Under the pieces are notes generated by a model, which ran no database searches, was not told the origin of the DNA, and worked only from the letters and a program-made list of their open reading frames with translations. 33,501 nt of DNA from Bacteroides sp. UBA7335 (GTDB lineage: Bacteria; Bacteroidota; Bacteroidia; Bacteroidales; Bacteroidaceae), in the NCBI GenBank assembly GCA_002471185.1, contig DKPL01000059.1, positions 1 through 33,501 on the forward strand. The letters run 5' to 3'. Positions 15,197 through 23,475 of this stretch are shown in pieces. Both the position numbers and the translations under genes were made by a program. How positions within the stretch are numbered: the first letter of the stretch is position 1; the number at the start of each line of letters is the position of its first letter.

Positions 15197-16768
15197 ATGA
15201 GAAAAAGAATAATTTTAGTCTTCTGTCTGATTGCCGGTTTGCTTACTGTTTGGGGATTTTCAAAAGGGAGCGATAAAGGAGTATTGAGTGAACTTGATTT
15301 GGCTCTTCGCAATCAGCCTATATATATGGCTCAACACCAACTCTTGATAGATAGCTTGAAAACTCAGTTGAATCGTCACGGATTGAGTGTTGACCAGCAG
15401 TTTCGACTTAATAATGAAGTGGGGCGTGCTTATACCGTTTTCATCACCGACTCCGCCATGAAGTACTTTGACCGGAGCTTGCTCATTGCCAATGCCTCCA
15501 ATAATAACGCTTGGAAAGATGAAGTTTATATTTCGCAAGCATTAGTTTTGTCTGTTTCGGGCATGTATAAAGAGGCTTTAGAACGATTTTATGATATCCC
15601 TAGGCAACACCTTCCCGAGTCACTATTGGCAACCTACTACAACTGTGGTCGTCAGATTTACTCTTTCTTGAGTACTTATACTCAGAACCCCGAATATGTA
15701 AAGTTATACAATCATAAGCAATATTTGTATCGCGACTCATTGCTTATGGTTCTGCCGCCGCAAACTGCAGAATATAAGTTATATAGTGCTGAACAGCAAT
15801 ATAGCCAGAATAACTACAAGGGTGCCGAGGAGGTACTTCAAGAATTGCTACAAGACGTTCCTGAGATATCCAATATTTATGCTCGTGCCGCATTTACCAT
15901 GGCTTTGATCTACAAAAATCAAGGCAACGACAATCTTTATATTTACTATTTGGCTCTTTCAGCCATATCCGATGTAGAAGCTTCTGTTAAGGAGAATGCA
16001 GCTTTGCAAAATCTAGCTCTTTCGCTTTATGAACGAGGCGATCTCAATCGAGCCTATCGCTATATTAAATATTCATTATACGATGCTGTATTTTGTAACG
16101 CTCGTTTGCGAACAGTAGAGATTTCGGCCGTATTGCCCGTTATCAATGCTTCTTATCAGATGAAAACCGAAGAACAGCGTCGGCAGCTTTTAGTTTTTCT
16201 TATTTTAGTTAGTGTACTTTCCATCTTTCTTATCGCTTCTTTGTTTTGGATATACAAGCAGATGAAGAAACTTTCTTCTACCGAGAGTAAGCTGCGACAG
16301 GCCAATCACATCAAAGAGGAGTATATTGGCCATTTCTTAAACCTCTGTTCACTTTATATCGAAAAGCTCGATCGGTTTCGTAGCACAGTGAACCGCAAGA
16401 TTATGGCAGGACAAACAGAAGAATTGCTTAAACTCACTAAGTCGTCACAATTTGCCAGTATGGAGCAAAAAGAGTTTTATGCCAGTTTTGATAGTGCCTT
16501 TTTGCAAATCTATCCCGATTTTGTCAAAGAGCTAAACGAACTGTTGCAACCCGACGAACGTTTTGTTCTGAAAACGGGTGAGTTACTTAATACCGAACTG
16601 CGTATATTTGCTATAATCCGATTGGGTATTGATGATAGCTCTAAGATTGCTAACTTTCTTCATTACTCTATCAATACCATTTATACTTACCGCAATAAGG
16701 TGAAAAATAAAGCTATTGATCGTGATAATTTTGAAGAAAATCTGATGAATATAGGTGCAGTAGGCTAA
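15197..16768 (+). CDS. susR: SusR-like transmembrane transcriptional regulator
   Basis: 523 aa. Layout: N-terminal signal or anchor (residues 4-20); a largely helical TPR-like sensor region (about 30-325) that should face the periplasm; one transmembrane helix (331-353); a charged coiled segment (354-400); and a C-terminal HTH around 465-505 with LGIDDSSKIANFLHYS and INTIYTYRNKVKNK, a LuxR-like recognition element. This is the architecture and approximate length of SusR, the maltose-sensing activator of the Bacteroides starch utilisation system. The next gene in the same direction, 168 nt on, encodes a SusB-type alpha-glucosidase, so I infer it controls that gene. The symbol rests on architecture and context, not on a database match. 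A paralogue for another glycan is possible. Confidence 0.75.
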   Translation: MRKRIILVFCLIAGLLTVWGFSKGSDKGVLSELDLALRNQPIYMAQHQLLIDSLKTQLNRHGLSVDQQFRLNNEVGRAYTVFITDSAMKYFDRSLLIANASNNNAWKDEVYISQALVLSVSGMYKEALERFYDIPRQHLPESLLATYYNCGRQIYSFLSTYTQNPEYVKLYNHKQYLYRDSLLMVLPPQTAEYKLYSAEQQYSQNNYKGAEEVLQELLQDVPEISNIYARAAFTMALIYKNQGNDNLYIYYLALSAISDVEASVKENAALQNLALSLYERGDLNRAYRYIKYSLYDAVFCNARLRTVEISAVLPVINASYQMKTEEQRRQLLVFLILVSVLSIFLIASLFWIYKQMKKLSSTESKLRQANHIKEEYIGHFLNLCSLYIEKLDRFRSTVNRKIMAGQTEELLKLTKSSQFASMEQKEFYASFDSAFLQIYPDFVKELNELLQPDERFVLKTGELLNTELRIFAIIRLGIDDSSKIANFLHYSINTIYTYRNKVKNKAIDRDNFEENLMNIGAVG

Positions 16769-16853
16769 ATAAGATTTATATTTTCCTGTTTTTACTGTTG
16801 TTGTATGATGTTTAATATCAGTGTTTTAAATCTTTTGTAGACAATATATGTTT

Positions 16854-16861
16854 TATATTTG
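16854..16861 (+). promoter_or_regulatory. -7 element of the GH97 gene
   Basis: TATATTTG is a perfect -7. The nearest TTTG (16834-16837) is only 16 nt upstream, so the -33 is poor, as expected of an activator-dependent promoter. The predicted start near 16868 lies after the TTG at 16859, supporting the ATG at 16937 as the real start codon. Confidence 0.5.
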
Positions 16862-16936
16862 TTTTATATAAGAGTATCAACTTCAACTTTCAGCTATAAA
16901 TTTGCAATTACGAATTTTAATACAAATATTATATCC

Positions 16937-19102
16937 ATGAATCGCATGAAAACGCTAACATTCAAAATGACTCTTTTACTGTTTGCCATTTTTTCGATGA
17001 CAACAATCAAAGCAGTAGAGAGTATAACTTCTCCAAATGGGCAGTTAAAACTGAACTTCTTTTTAAGTAATACGGGCGAACCCGAATACGAGCTTTTTTA
17101 TAAAAATAAAGAGGTTGTAAAACCATCTAAGCTAGGGCTTGAACTAAAAGACGATCCGGGCTTGATGAATGGATTTACCATCACTAACGTAGAAGATTCA
17201 TCGTTTGATGAAACTTGGGAACCGGTATGGGGCGAAACTAAAACTATTCGCAACAACTACAACGAGATGGCGGTGACTTTAGATCAAAAAGCACAAAATC
17301 GTCACATCATCATCCGTTTTCGTTTATACAACGATGGCTTAGGTTTCCGTTATGAGTTTCCTTTGCAAGACAATCTAAACTACTTTGTCATCAAAGAGGA
17401 ACACTCACAGTTTGCCATGACTGGCGACCACAAGGCTTTCTGGATTCCAGGAGACTATGATACTCAAGAGTATGACTATATGGAGTCTCGTTTATCTGAG
17501 ATTCGTGGCTTGATGGATGAAGCAGTTACTGAGAATACTTCACAGCAAACCTTCTCGCCAACCGGAGTTCAAACTTCATTGCAAATGAAAACCGATGACG
17601 GACTTTACATTAACTTGCACGAAGCGGCTTTGGTAGACTACTCGTTGATGAACCTTAACTTGGATGATAAGAACATGGTATTTGAATCATGGCTTACTCC
17701 TGACGCACAAGGCAATAAAGGATATTTGCAAGCACCTACTACTTCGCCTTGGCGTACTATTATCGTAAGCGATGATGCTCGCGATATGTTAAACTCTAAG
17801 ATGACATTGAACCTAAACGAACCTACTCAATATGAAGATGTATCGTGGATTAAACCTGTAAAATACATTGGTGTGTGGTGGGATATGATTACTGGCAATG
17901 GCTCGTGGGCTTACACCGACGAACTTCCATCAGTGAAGTTGGGTGAAACAGACTATACTAAAACTAAACCTAATGGTAAACACTCTGCTAACAACGAGAA
18001 TGTAAAAAAATACATCGATTTTGCTGCTGAGCATGGCTTCGATCAAGTATTGGTAGAAGGTTGGAACGAAGGTTGGGAAGACTGGTTTGGTAAATCAAAA
18101 GATTATGTGTTCGACTTTGTAACACCATATCCCGACTTTGATGTGAAAATGCTTAACGACTATGCTAAGAGCAAAGGAGTGAAATTGATGATGCATCACG
18201 AAACTTCAGGATCGGTTCGCAACTACGAACGACACATGGACGAGGCATACCAATTTATGGCTGACAATGGCTATAATTCAGTGAAAAGCGGTTATGTAGG
18301 AAACATCATTCCTCGTGGCGAACATCACTATGGACAATGGATGAATAATCACTACCTACATGCTGTGAAGAAAGCTGCTGATTATAAAGTAATGGTCAAT
18401 GCACACGAGGCTACACGCCCAACCGGTTTAAGTCGTACTTATCCTAATTTGATTGGTAATGAGTCGGCTCGTGGAACAGAATATGAAGCCTTTGGCGGAA
18501 ATAAGCCTTTCCATACTACTGTGTTGCCTTTCACTCGTTTGATTGGTGGTCCAATGGATTACACTCCGGGTATCTTCGATACTAAATTGAACTTCCTTGA
18601 TAATGATAATAAAGGATGGGTTCACACTACTTTGGCTAAACAATTGGCACTATACTTAACTATGTATAGCCCACTCCAAATGGCTGCCGATCTTCCTGAA
18701 AACTATGAAAAACACATGGATGCTTTTCAGTTTATTAAAGATGTAGCTATTGATTGGGACGAAAGCAAATACTTAGAGGCTGAACCGGGTGACTATATCA
18801 CTGTGGCTCGCAAAGCTAAAGGAACAAATAACTGGTTTGTAGGAGGTATTACCGACGAAAATGCACGTACTTCAAACATTGCACTCGATTTTCTTGATCC
18901 TGATAAAGTATATGTAGCTACACTTTATGCTGATGGAAAAGATGCTGATTACGATACTAACCCTACTTCTTACCAAATTAAAAAAGGCTTGGTAACCAAT
19001 AAAACTAAAATGGCTATCAAAGAAGCTCGTAGTGGTGGTTATGCCATGAGCCTTATTGAAGCAACACCAGCCGATAAAAAAGAGATGAAGAAATGGAAAT
19101 AA
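16937..19102 (+). CDS. susB: GH97 alpha-glucosidase, inverting SusB type
   Basis: 721 aa from ATG 16937. An in-frame TTG at 16859 would add 26 residues upstream of the signal peptide and overlap the promoter. Residues 4-26 form a signal peptide (LLLFAIFSMTTIKA), so the enzyme is periplasmic. GH97 layout: N-terminal beta-sandwich, (beta/alpha)8 barrel and C-terminal beta domain. The acidic residues expected from Bacteroides SusB are present at near-constant offset: Glu178, Glu374 (VLVEG), Glu422 (HHETSG), Glu491 (NAHEATRP) and Glu515 (GTEYEAF). VKSGYVG carries Gly where retaining GH97 enzymes have an Asp nucleophile, so an inverting alpha-glucosidase acting on malto-oligosaccharides is expected. 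It sits alone after the SusR-like gene, with no susC or susD here. Confidence 0.92.
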   Translation: MNRMKTLTFKMTLLLFAIFSMTTIKAVESITSPNGQLKLNFFLSNTGEPEYELFYKNKEVVKPSKLGLELKDDPGLMNGFTITNVEDSSFDETWEPVWGETKTIRNNYNEMAVTLDQKAQNRHIIIRFRLYNDGLGFRYEFPLQDNLNYFVIKEEHSQFAMTGDHKAFWIPGDYDTQEYDYMESRLSEIRGLMDEAVTENTSQQTFSPTGVQTSLQMKTDDGLYINLHEAALVDYSLMNLNLDDKNMVFESWLTPDAQGNKGYLQAPTTSPWRTIIVSDDARDMLNSKMTLNLNEPTQYEDVSWIKPVKYIGVWWDMITGNGSWAYTDELPSVKLGETDYTKTKPNGKHSANNENVKKYIDFAAEHGFDQVLVEGWNEGWEDWFGKSKDYVFDFVTPYPDFDVKMLNDYAKSKGVKLMMHHETSGSVRNYERHMDEAYQFMADNGYNSVKSGYVGNIIPRGEHHYGQWMNNHYLHAVKKAADYKVMVNAHEATRPTGLSRTYPNLIGNESARGTEYEAFGGNKPFHTTVLPFTRLIGGPMDYTPGIFDTKLNFLDNDNKGWVHTTLAKQLALYLTMYSPLQMAADLPENYEKHMDAFQFIKDVAIDWDESKYLEAEPGDYITVARKAKGTNNWFVGGITDENARTSNIALDFLDPDKVYVATLYADGKDADYDTNPTSYQIKKGLVTNKTKMAIKEARSGGYAMSLIEATPADKKEMKKWK

Positions 19103-19154
19103 TAGATTGTTGCTGCGAAACAATATCTATTTGATAAGAATAAGTTTTTGAATG

Positions 19155-19193
19155 AATAGCTCTTACTAATCTTTAGTAAGAGCTATTTTTTTT
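19155..19193 (+). terminator. Terminator of the GH97 gene
   Basis: AATAGCTCTTACT (19155-19167) and AGTAAGAGCTATT (19175-19187) form a perfect 13-bp stem with a 7-nt loop and a run of Ts to 19193. Confidence 0.95.
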
Positions 19194-19284
19194 CGAAAAA
19201 ATAGAGCAAGTCATATCAGTCAAACTGTATAATTATTAACTTTACGCCTTCAATTTTAACAAACCAAAAAGGAGTAGATATTTT

Positions 19285-20691
19285 ATGGGAGGTTTTTTCG
19301 GAACCGTATCCAAATCGAGCTGTGTCACAGACTTGTTTTATGGAACAGATTATAATTCGCATTTGGGTACAAAACGAGGTGGATTGGCTACCTATAGTAA
19401 AGAAAAGGGCTTTGTTCGCTCAATTCACAACCTGGAAAGCTCATACTTTCGCACAAAATTTGAAGCAGAGTTAGATAAGTTTGTTGGCAATGCCGGTGTC
19501 GGGATTATCAGTGATACAGATGCACAACCTATTGTGATTAATTCTCGTTTGGGTCGTTTTGCTATTGTTACAGTAGCCAAAATAGTCAACATTGACGAGC
19601 TCGAAGAGTATTTGCTATCGCAAAACATGCATTTTGCCGAAATGAGTCAAGGCAACACCAATCAAACAGAGCTTATTGCCATGCTCATCACTCAAGGAAA
19701 AGATTTTGTAGAGGGCATTGAGAATGTTTACCATCGTATTAAAGGCTCGTGCTCTATGTTGCTGCTTACCGAAAACGGTATCATTGCCGCTCGAGACTAT
19801 CTAGGACGTACACCAATTGTTATTGGTCAAAAAGAAGGTGCATTTGCTGCTACCAGTGAGTCTACTAGTTTTCCTAACTTAGATTATGAGATAGAGCGTT
19901 ACTTGGGACCAGGCGAAATTGTACATATCACTAGTGAGGGTATCACTCAGCTTCGCAAACCCAACGAAGATATGCAGGTTTGTTCATTCTTATGGGTTTA
20001 CTATGGATTTCCAACCTCATGCTACGAAGGACGCAATGTCGAGGAGGTTCGTTTTACCAGCGGAGTGAAGATGGGGCAAACTGATGACTCTGAAGTAGAT
20101 TGTGCTTGCGGCATCCCCGACTCGGGAGTAGGTATGGCATTAGGATATGCCGAAGGCAAAGGAGTACCTTATCATCGAGCCATTTGCAAATATACTCCTA
20201 CCTGGCCTCGTAGCTTTACTCCTAGCAATCAAGAGATGCGCAATCTGGTTGCCAAAATGAAACTGATTCCCAACCGCGCTATGCTCAACAATAAACGTTT
20301 GTTATTTTGCGATGACTCTATCGTGCGTGGTACTCAGCTTCGCGACAACGTAAAAATCTTATTCGATTATGGTGCAAAAGAGGTTCATATGCGTATTGCC
20401 TGTCCTCCATTAGTCTACCCATGCGAATATATTGGCTTCACCGCTTCAAAAAGTCCACTCGAATTAATCACTCGTCGTATCATTAAAGAGCTTGAAGGCG
20501 ATGAAAATAAGAATCTCGATAAATATGCTACTACCGGTTCGCCCGAATACGACAAGATGGTTGAAATCATCCGCGACCGTTTAGGACTCACTTCATTGAA
20601 ATTTAATACTGTTGAAACTTTAATCGAAGCTATCGGACTACCAAAATGCAAAGTCTGTACCCACTGTTTCGACGGTAGCAGTCACTTTTAA
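19285..20691 (+). CDS. PurF-like phosphoribosyltransferase with a degenerate glutaminase domain
   Basis: 468 aa. Fold and order match amidophosphoribosyltransferase: an N-terminal class II amidotransferase domain, then a type I PRTase with IPDSGVGMALGYAEGKGVPYHRA and the PRPP loop LLFCDDSIVRGTQL (339-352). The N-terminus is MGGFFG where active enzymes have MCGIxG, so the nucleophile Cys is Gly. HRGQ is KRGG, and the arginine and NG motifs of the glutamine site are also lost. Cys233, Cys380 and C-terminal Cys455/458/461 fall where Bacillus-type PurF holds its [4Fe-4S] cluster. It may use free ammonia, serve as a regulator, or do another PRPP reaction. An AAAAGGAG stretch precedes the ATG, rare in this window. 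A weak -7 TAACTTTA lies at 19237. A canonical PurF is probably elsewhere. Confidence 0.85.
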   Translation: MGGFFGTVSKSSCVTDLFYGTDYNSHLGTKRGGLATYSKEKGFVRSIHNLESSYFRTKFEAELDKFVGNAGVGIISDTDAQPIVINSRLGRFAIVTVAKIVNIDELEEYLLSQNMHFAEMSQGNTNQTELIAMLITQGKDFVEGIENVYHRIKGSCSMLLLTENGIIAARDYLGRTPIVIGQKEGAFAATSESTSFPNLDYEIERYLGPGEIVHITSEGITQLRKPNEDMQVCSFLWVYYGFPTSCYEGRNVEEVRFTSGVKMGQTDDSEVDCACGIPDSGVGMALGYAEGKGVPYHRAICKYTPTWPRSFTPSNQEMRNLVAKMKLIPNRAMLNNKRLLFCDDSIVRGTQLRDNVKILFDYGAKEVHMRIACPPLVYPCEYIGFTASKSPLELITRRIIKELEGDENKNLDKYATTGSPEYDKMVEIIRDRLGLTSLKFNTVETLIEAIGLPKCKVCTHCFDGSSHF

Positions 20692-20715
20692 AAAATAATT
20701 TTTCTCCCTATATGC

Positions 20716-20762
20716 TTAGAGTCAATGATAGTTCTTTTTATCATTGACTCTAACTGTTTTTT
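20716..20762 (+). terminator. Terminator of the PurF-like gene
   Basis: TTAGAGTCAATGATA (20716-20730) and TATCATTGACTCTAA (20739-20753) pair perfectly over 15 bp with an 8-nt loop, followed by a T-rich tract to 20762. Confidence 0.93.
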
Positions 20763-20834
20763 AGCAGATGAATTGACAAAATGAAAGTATATTAGCATTG
20801 TTTAAAGGATGAACCAAAATATACATCCAATTAA

Positions 20835-20866
20835 TTTGTCTTTTATTTACCCTTTCTCTATCTTTA
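20835..20866 (+). promoter_or_regulatory. Promoter of pepT-gcvT
   Basis: TTTG (20835-20838), a 20-nt spacer and TATCTTTA (20859-20866), which matches seven of eight positions. The predicted start near 20873 leaves about 39 nt before the ATG at 20912 and would leave almost no leader for the TTG at 20879. Confidence 0.65.
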
Positions 20867-20911
20867 CGGCAATAGTAATTGCAATTGTTTAATTGTAAAT
20901 ATCACATTAAT

Positions 20912-22138
20912 ATGACATTAGTTGAACGCTTTTTAAAGTATGTAACCTTTGATACTCAAGCAGATGAGACAACCCAGGTTACTCCCAGTACTCCCGGACA
21001 AATGGTTTTTGCACAATATCTTAAAACCGAGCTGGAGTCGTTAGGATTAGAAGATATTTCATTGGATGAAAATGGTTATCTTTTTGCCACTCTTCCTGCC
21101 AATACATCAAAGCAGGTTCCTACCATTGGCTTTATTTCGCACATGGATACCAGTCCCGATATGAGTGGCAAAGATGTTAAACCACGTATCGTTGAAAAAT
21201 ACGATGGGTCTGATATTATTCTCAATGCCGAACAAAATGTAGTACTGAGTCCAAGACAATTTCCTGAATTGTTGCATCATAAAGGCGAAGATTTGATTGT
21301 CACTGATGGGACAACTTTGCTTGGAGCCGATGATAAAGCCGGTATTGCCGAAATCATTTCTGCTATTGAATATCTTAAGAATCATCCTGAAATAGAACAT
21401 GGCAACATTCGTGTCGGTTTTAACCCCGATGAAGAGATTGGCTTGGGTGCTCATAAGTTTGATGTAGAAAAATTCGGATGTGCTTGGGCATACACAATGG
21501 ACGGTGGTGAACTGGGCGAACTTGAATTTGAAAACTTCAATGCTGCCGGTGCAAAAATTATCTTTAAAGGTCGTAACGTACATCCAGGTTATGCTAAACA
21601 TAAGATGATTAACTCTATTCGTGTGGCTAATCAGTTCATTTCGATGTTACCTCGTCACGAAACCCCCGAACATACCGAAGGTTACGAAGGATTCTACCAC
21701 TTAATAGGCATTCAAGGTACAGTCGAAGAGACGACCCTTTCTTATATCATTCGCGATCACGATCGCTCACGCTTTGAGAGTCGTAAGCACGAAGTTGCTC
21801 ACTTAGTTCGTAAAATCAATGCTGAATATGGTGAGAATACTGCAACACTTGAATTGCGCGATCAATATTATAACATGCGCGAAAAGATAGAACCAGTGAT
21901 GCATATCATCGACACTGCTTTCGAAGCTATGGAAGCCGTAGGGGTGAAACCTAATGTGAAGCCTATTCGTGGTGGGACAGATGGTGCACAACTTTCATTC
22001 AAAGGTCTTCCTTGTCCTAACATTTTCGCAGGAGGTATTAACTTCCACGGCCGTTTCGAGTATTTGCCGATACCCAACATGGAAAAAGCCATGCAAGTAG
22101 TTGTGAAAATAGCTGAGCTGGTAGCCAAACAAGCCTAA
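20912..22138 (+). CDS. pepT: Peptidase T (tripeptide aminopeptidase, M20B)
   Basis: 408 aa from ATG 20912, the normal PepT length. A TTG 33 nt upstream is in frame but adds residues not found in the family. It removes the N-terminal residue from tripeptides in the cytoplasm, using two zinc ions. Metal and catalytic motifs: ISHMDT (His77, Asp79), LLGADDKAG (Asp140), NPDEEIGLGAHKFD (Glu174 catalytic, Glu175 metal), TMDGGELGE (Asp197) and the C-terminal NFHGRFEYLP (metal His). The inserted dimerisation domain lies between about residues 205 and 315. gcvT follows after 26 nt. Confidence 0.96.
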   Translation: MTLVERFLKYVTFDTQADETTQVTPSTPGQMVFAQYLKTELESLGLEDISLDENGYLFATLPANTSKQVPTIGFISHMDTSPDMSGKDVKPRIVEKYDGSDIILNAEQNVVLSPRQFPELLHHKGEDLIVTDGTTLLGADDKAGIAEIISAIEYLKNHPEIEHGNIRVGFNPDEEIGLGAHKFDVEKFGCAWAYTMDGGELGELEFENFNAAGAKIIFKGRNVHPGYAKHKMINSIRVANQFISMLPRHETPEHTEGYEGFYHLIGIQGTVEETTLSYIIRDHDRSRFESRKHEVAHLVRKINAEYGENTATLELRDQYYNMREKIEPVMHIIDTAFEAMEAVGVKPNVKPIRGGTDGAQLSFKGLPCPNIFAGGINFHGRFEYLPIPNMEKAMQVVVKIAELVAKQA

Positions 22139-22164
22139 TACGAAATACCTTAAAATAGAATAAC

Positions 22165-23250
22165 ATGAAAACCACTCCATTTACTGACAATCATATCTCG
22201 TTAGGAGGTAAAATGCACGAATTTGCCGGCTATAATATGCCGATTGAATATACAGGAATCATCGATGAACACCTCACCGTGTGCAATGCGGTAGGGGTGT
22301 TTGATGTTTCTCATATGGGCGAGTTTTGGGTGAAAGGTCCCAATGCTTTAGAATTTCTGCAACACATCACTTCCAATAATGTGGCAGCTTTATCACCGGG
22401 TAAGATACAATATACTTGTTTCCCCAATGGAGAAGGTGGCATTATCGACGATTTATTGGTTTATCAATATGCCGAAGATAAATACATGTTGGTGGTAAAT
22501 GCTGCCAATATTGAAAAAGACTGGGCTTGGTGTTTCAATAACAACCCAATGGGAGCTATTCTCGAAAACTCATCTGACCATGTGGCACAGCTAGCTGTGC
22601 AAGGTCCTAAAGCACAAGCTACCCTGCAAAAACTTACTGATATTGATTTATCTACCATCCCATACTACACCTTTAAAGTTGGTGAGATGGCGGGTGTGAA
22701 GGAGGTAATAATCTCTAATACCGGCTATACCGGAGCTGGTGGTTTCGAACTCTATTTCTACCCCAAAGATGCACAGCAAATTTGGGAAGCTGTATTCAAA
22801 GCAGGCGAGGAGTTTGGCATTAAACCTGCCGGACTTGGTGCACGCGATACGTTGAGGCTTGAAGCTGGCTTCTGCTTATACGGACACGAATTGGACGATA
22901 CTACATCACCCATTGAGGCTGGTTTGGGTTGGATTACTAAATTTGCCGAAGGAAAAGATTTTATTGATAGAGCTCGCTTAGAAAAACAGAAAAAAGAGGG
23001 AACTACTCGTAAATTGATTGGCTTCGAGATGGTTGACCGTGGTATTCCACGCCAAGGATACGAACTGTTTAACCTCGAAGGCGAGAAGATAGGGGTAGTT
23101 ACTTCGGGTACCATGTCGCCTATTCGTAAAATCGGAATCGGGATGGGGTATGTTACTCCCGAATATACTGCTTTAGATACCGAAATACTTATCGATATGC
23201 GTGGTCGCAAGCTTAAAGCTAAAGTTGTTCGTCCGCCGTTCAGAAAATAA
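22165..23250 (+). CDS. gcvT: Aminomethyltransferase, T-protein of the glycine cleavage system
   Basis: 361 aa, standard length. It transfers the methylene group from aminomethylated H-protein to tetrahydrofolate, releasing ammonia. Family features: MPIEYTGIIDEHLTVCNAVG near the N-terminus, DVSHMGEF, GGIIDDLLVYQ with the conserved catalytic Asp, SNTGYTGAGGFELYF and LGARDTLRLEAGFCLYG. The C-terminal barrel domain has GIPRQGYEL and TSGTMSPIRKIGIGMGYV. The other glycine cleavage genes (gcvP, gcvH) are not in the window. It is co-directional with pepT, 26 nt apart, and ends at the terminator 23298-23341. Confidence 0.96.
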   Translation: MKTTPFTDNHISLGGKMHEFAGYNMPIEYTGIIDEHLTVCNAVGVFDVSHMGEFWVKGPNALEFLQHITSNNVAALSPGKIQYTCFPNGEGGIIDDLLVYQYAEDKYMLVVNAANIEKDWAWCFNNNPMGAILENSSDHVAQLAVQGPKAQATLQKLTDIDLSTIPYYTFKVGEMAGVKEVIISNTGYTGAGGFELYFYPKDAQQIWEAVFKAGEEFGIKPAGLGARDTLRLEAGFCLYGHELDDTTSPIEAGLGWITKFAEGKDFIDRARLEKQKKEGTTRKLIGFEMVDRGIPRQGYELFNLEGEKIGVVTSGTMSPIRKIGIGMGYVTPEYTALDTEILIDMRGRKLKAKVVRPPFRK

Positions 23251-23297
23251 GTGGGAACTTAAAGGCATTTAAACGATACTTAAATAAAATGTAAATT

Positions 23298-23341
23298 AGA
23301 GTAGCATAATTCAATAGTGAGTTATGCTGCTCTTTTTTTTT
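23298..23341 (+). terminator. Terminator of pepT-gcvT
   Basis: AGAGTAGCATAA (23298-23309) pairs with TTATGCTGCTCT (23322-23333) with one G-T wobble, followed by nine Ts. Confidence 0.93.
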
Positions 23342-23444
23342 ATCAAGCCGTATTGAGTCTAGGTACTGCTGTCTTTTCATTAAAATATGGGTAATTACTA
23401 AAAAGTTTTTAAGCTGTAACACCTCTATTTTGTTAAATTTCCTC

Positions 23445-23452
23445 TATTTTTG
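23445..23452 (+). promoter_or_regulatory. -7 element of the antiporter gene
   Basis: TATTTTTG matches the consensus. The same context, CCTCTATTTTG, occurs 20 bp upstream (23422-23432), so the region has two near-copies of the -7 segment. The leader is about 17 nt. Confidence 0.6.
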
Positions 23453-23475
23453 TAGATGAACCAAACTGCGAACCT

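Noticed and set aside
16859..16936. N-terminal extension of the GH97 gene from a TTG
   Set aside because: It overlaps the -7 element and would bury the signal peptide; ATG 16937 fits better.
19285..20691. Ordinary PurF
   Set aside because: The catalytic N-terminal cysteine and the surrounding glutamine-site motifs are replaced, so the standard glutamine-dependent reaction cannot be assumed.
21107..21601. 164-codon antisense ORF within pepT
   Set aside because: It lies opposite the strongly conserved PepT metal-site region and has no family features. It is a by-product of codon bias in the real gene.
22758..23210. 150-codon antisense ORF within gcvT
   Set aside because: Composition is Pro/Ser/Ile-rich as expected from the complement of a conserved gene, with no domain pattern.
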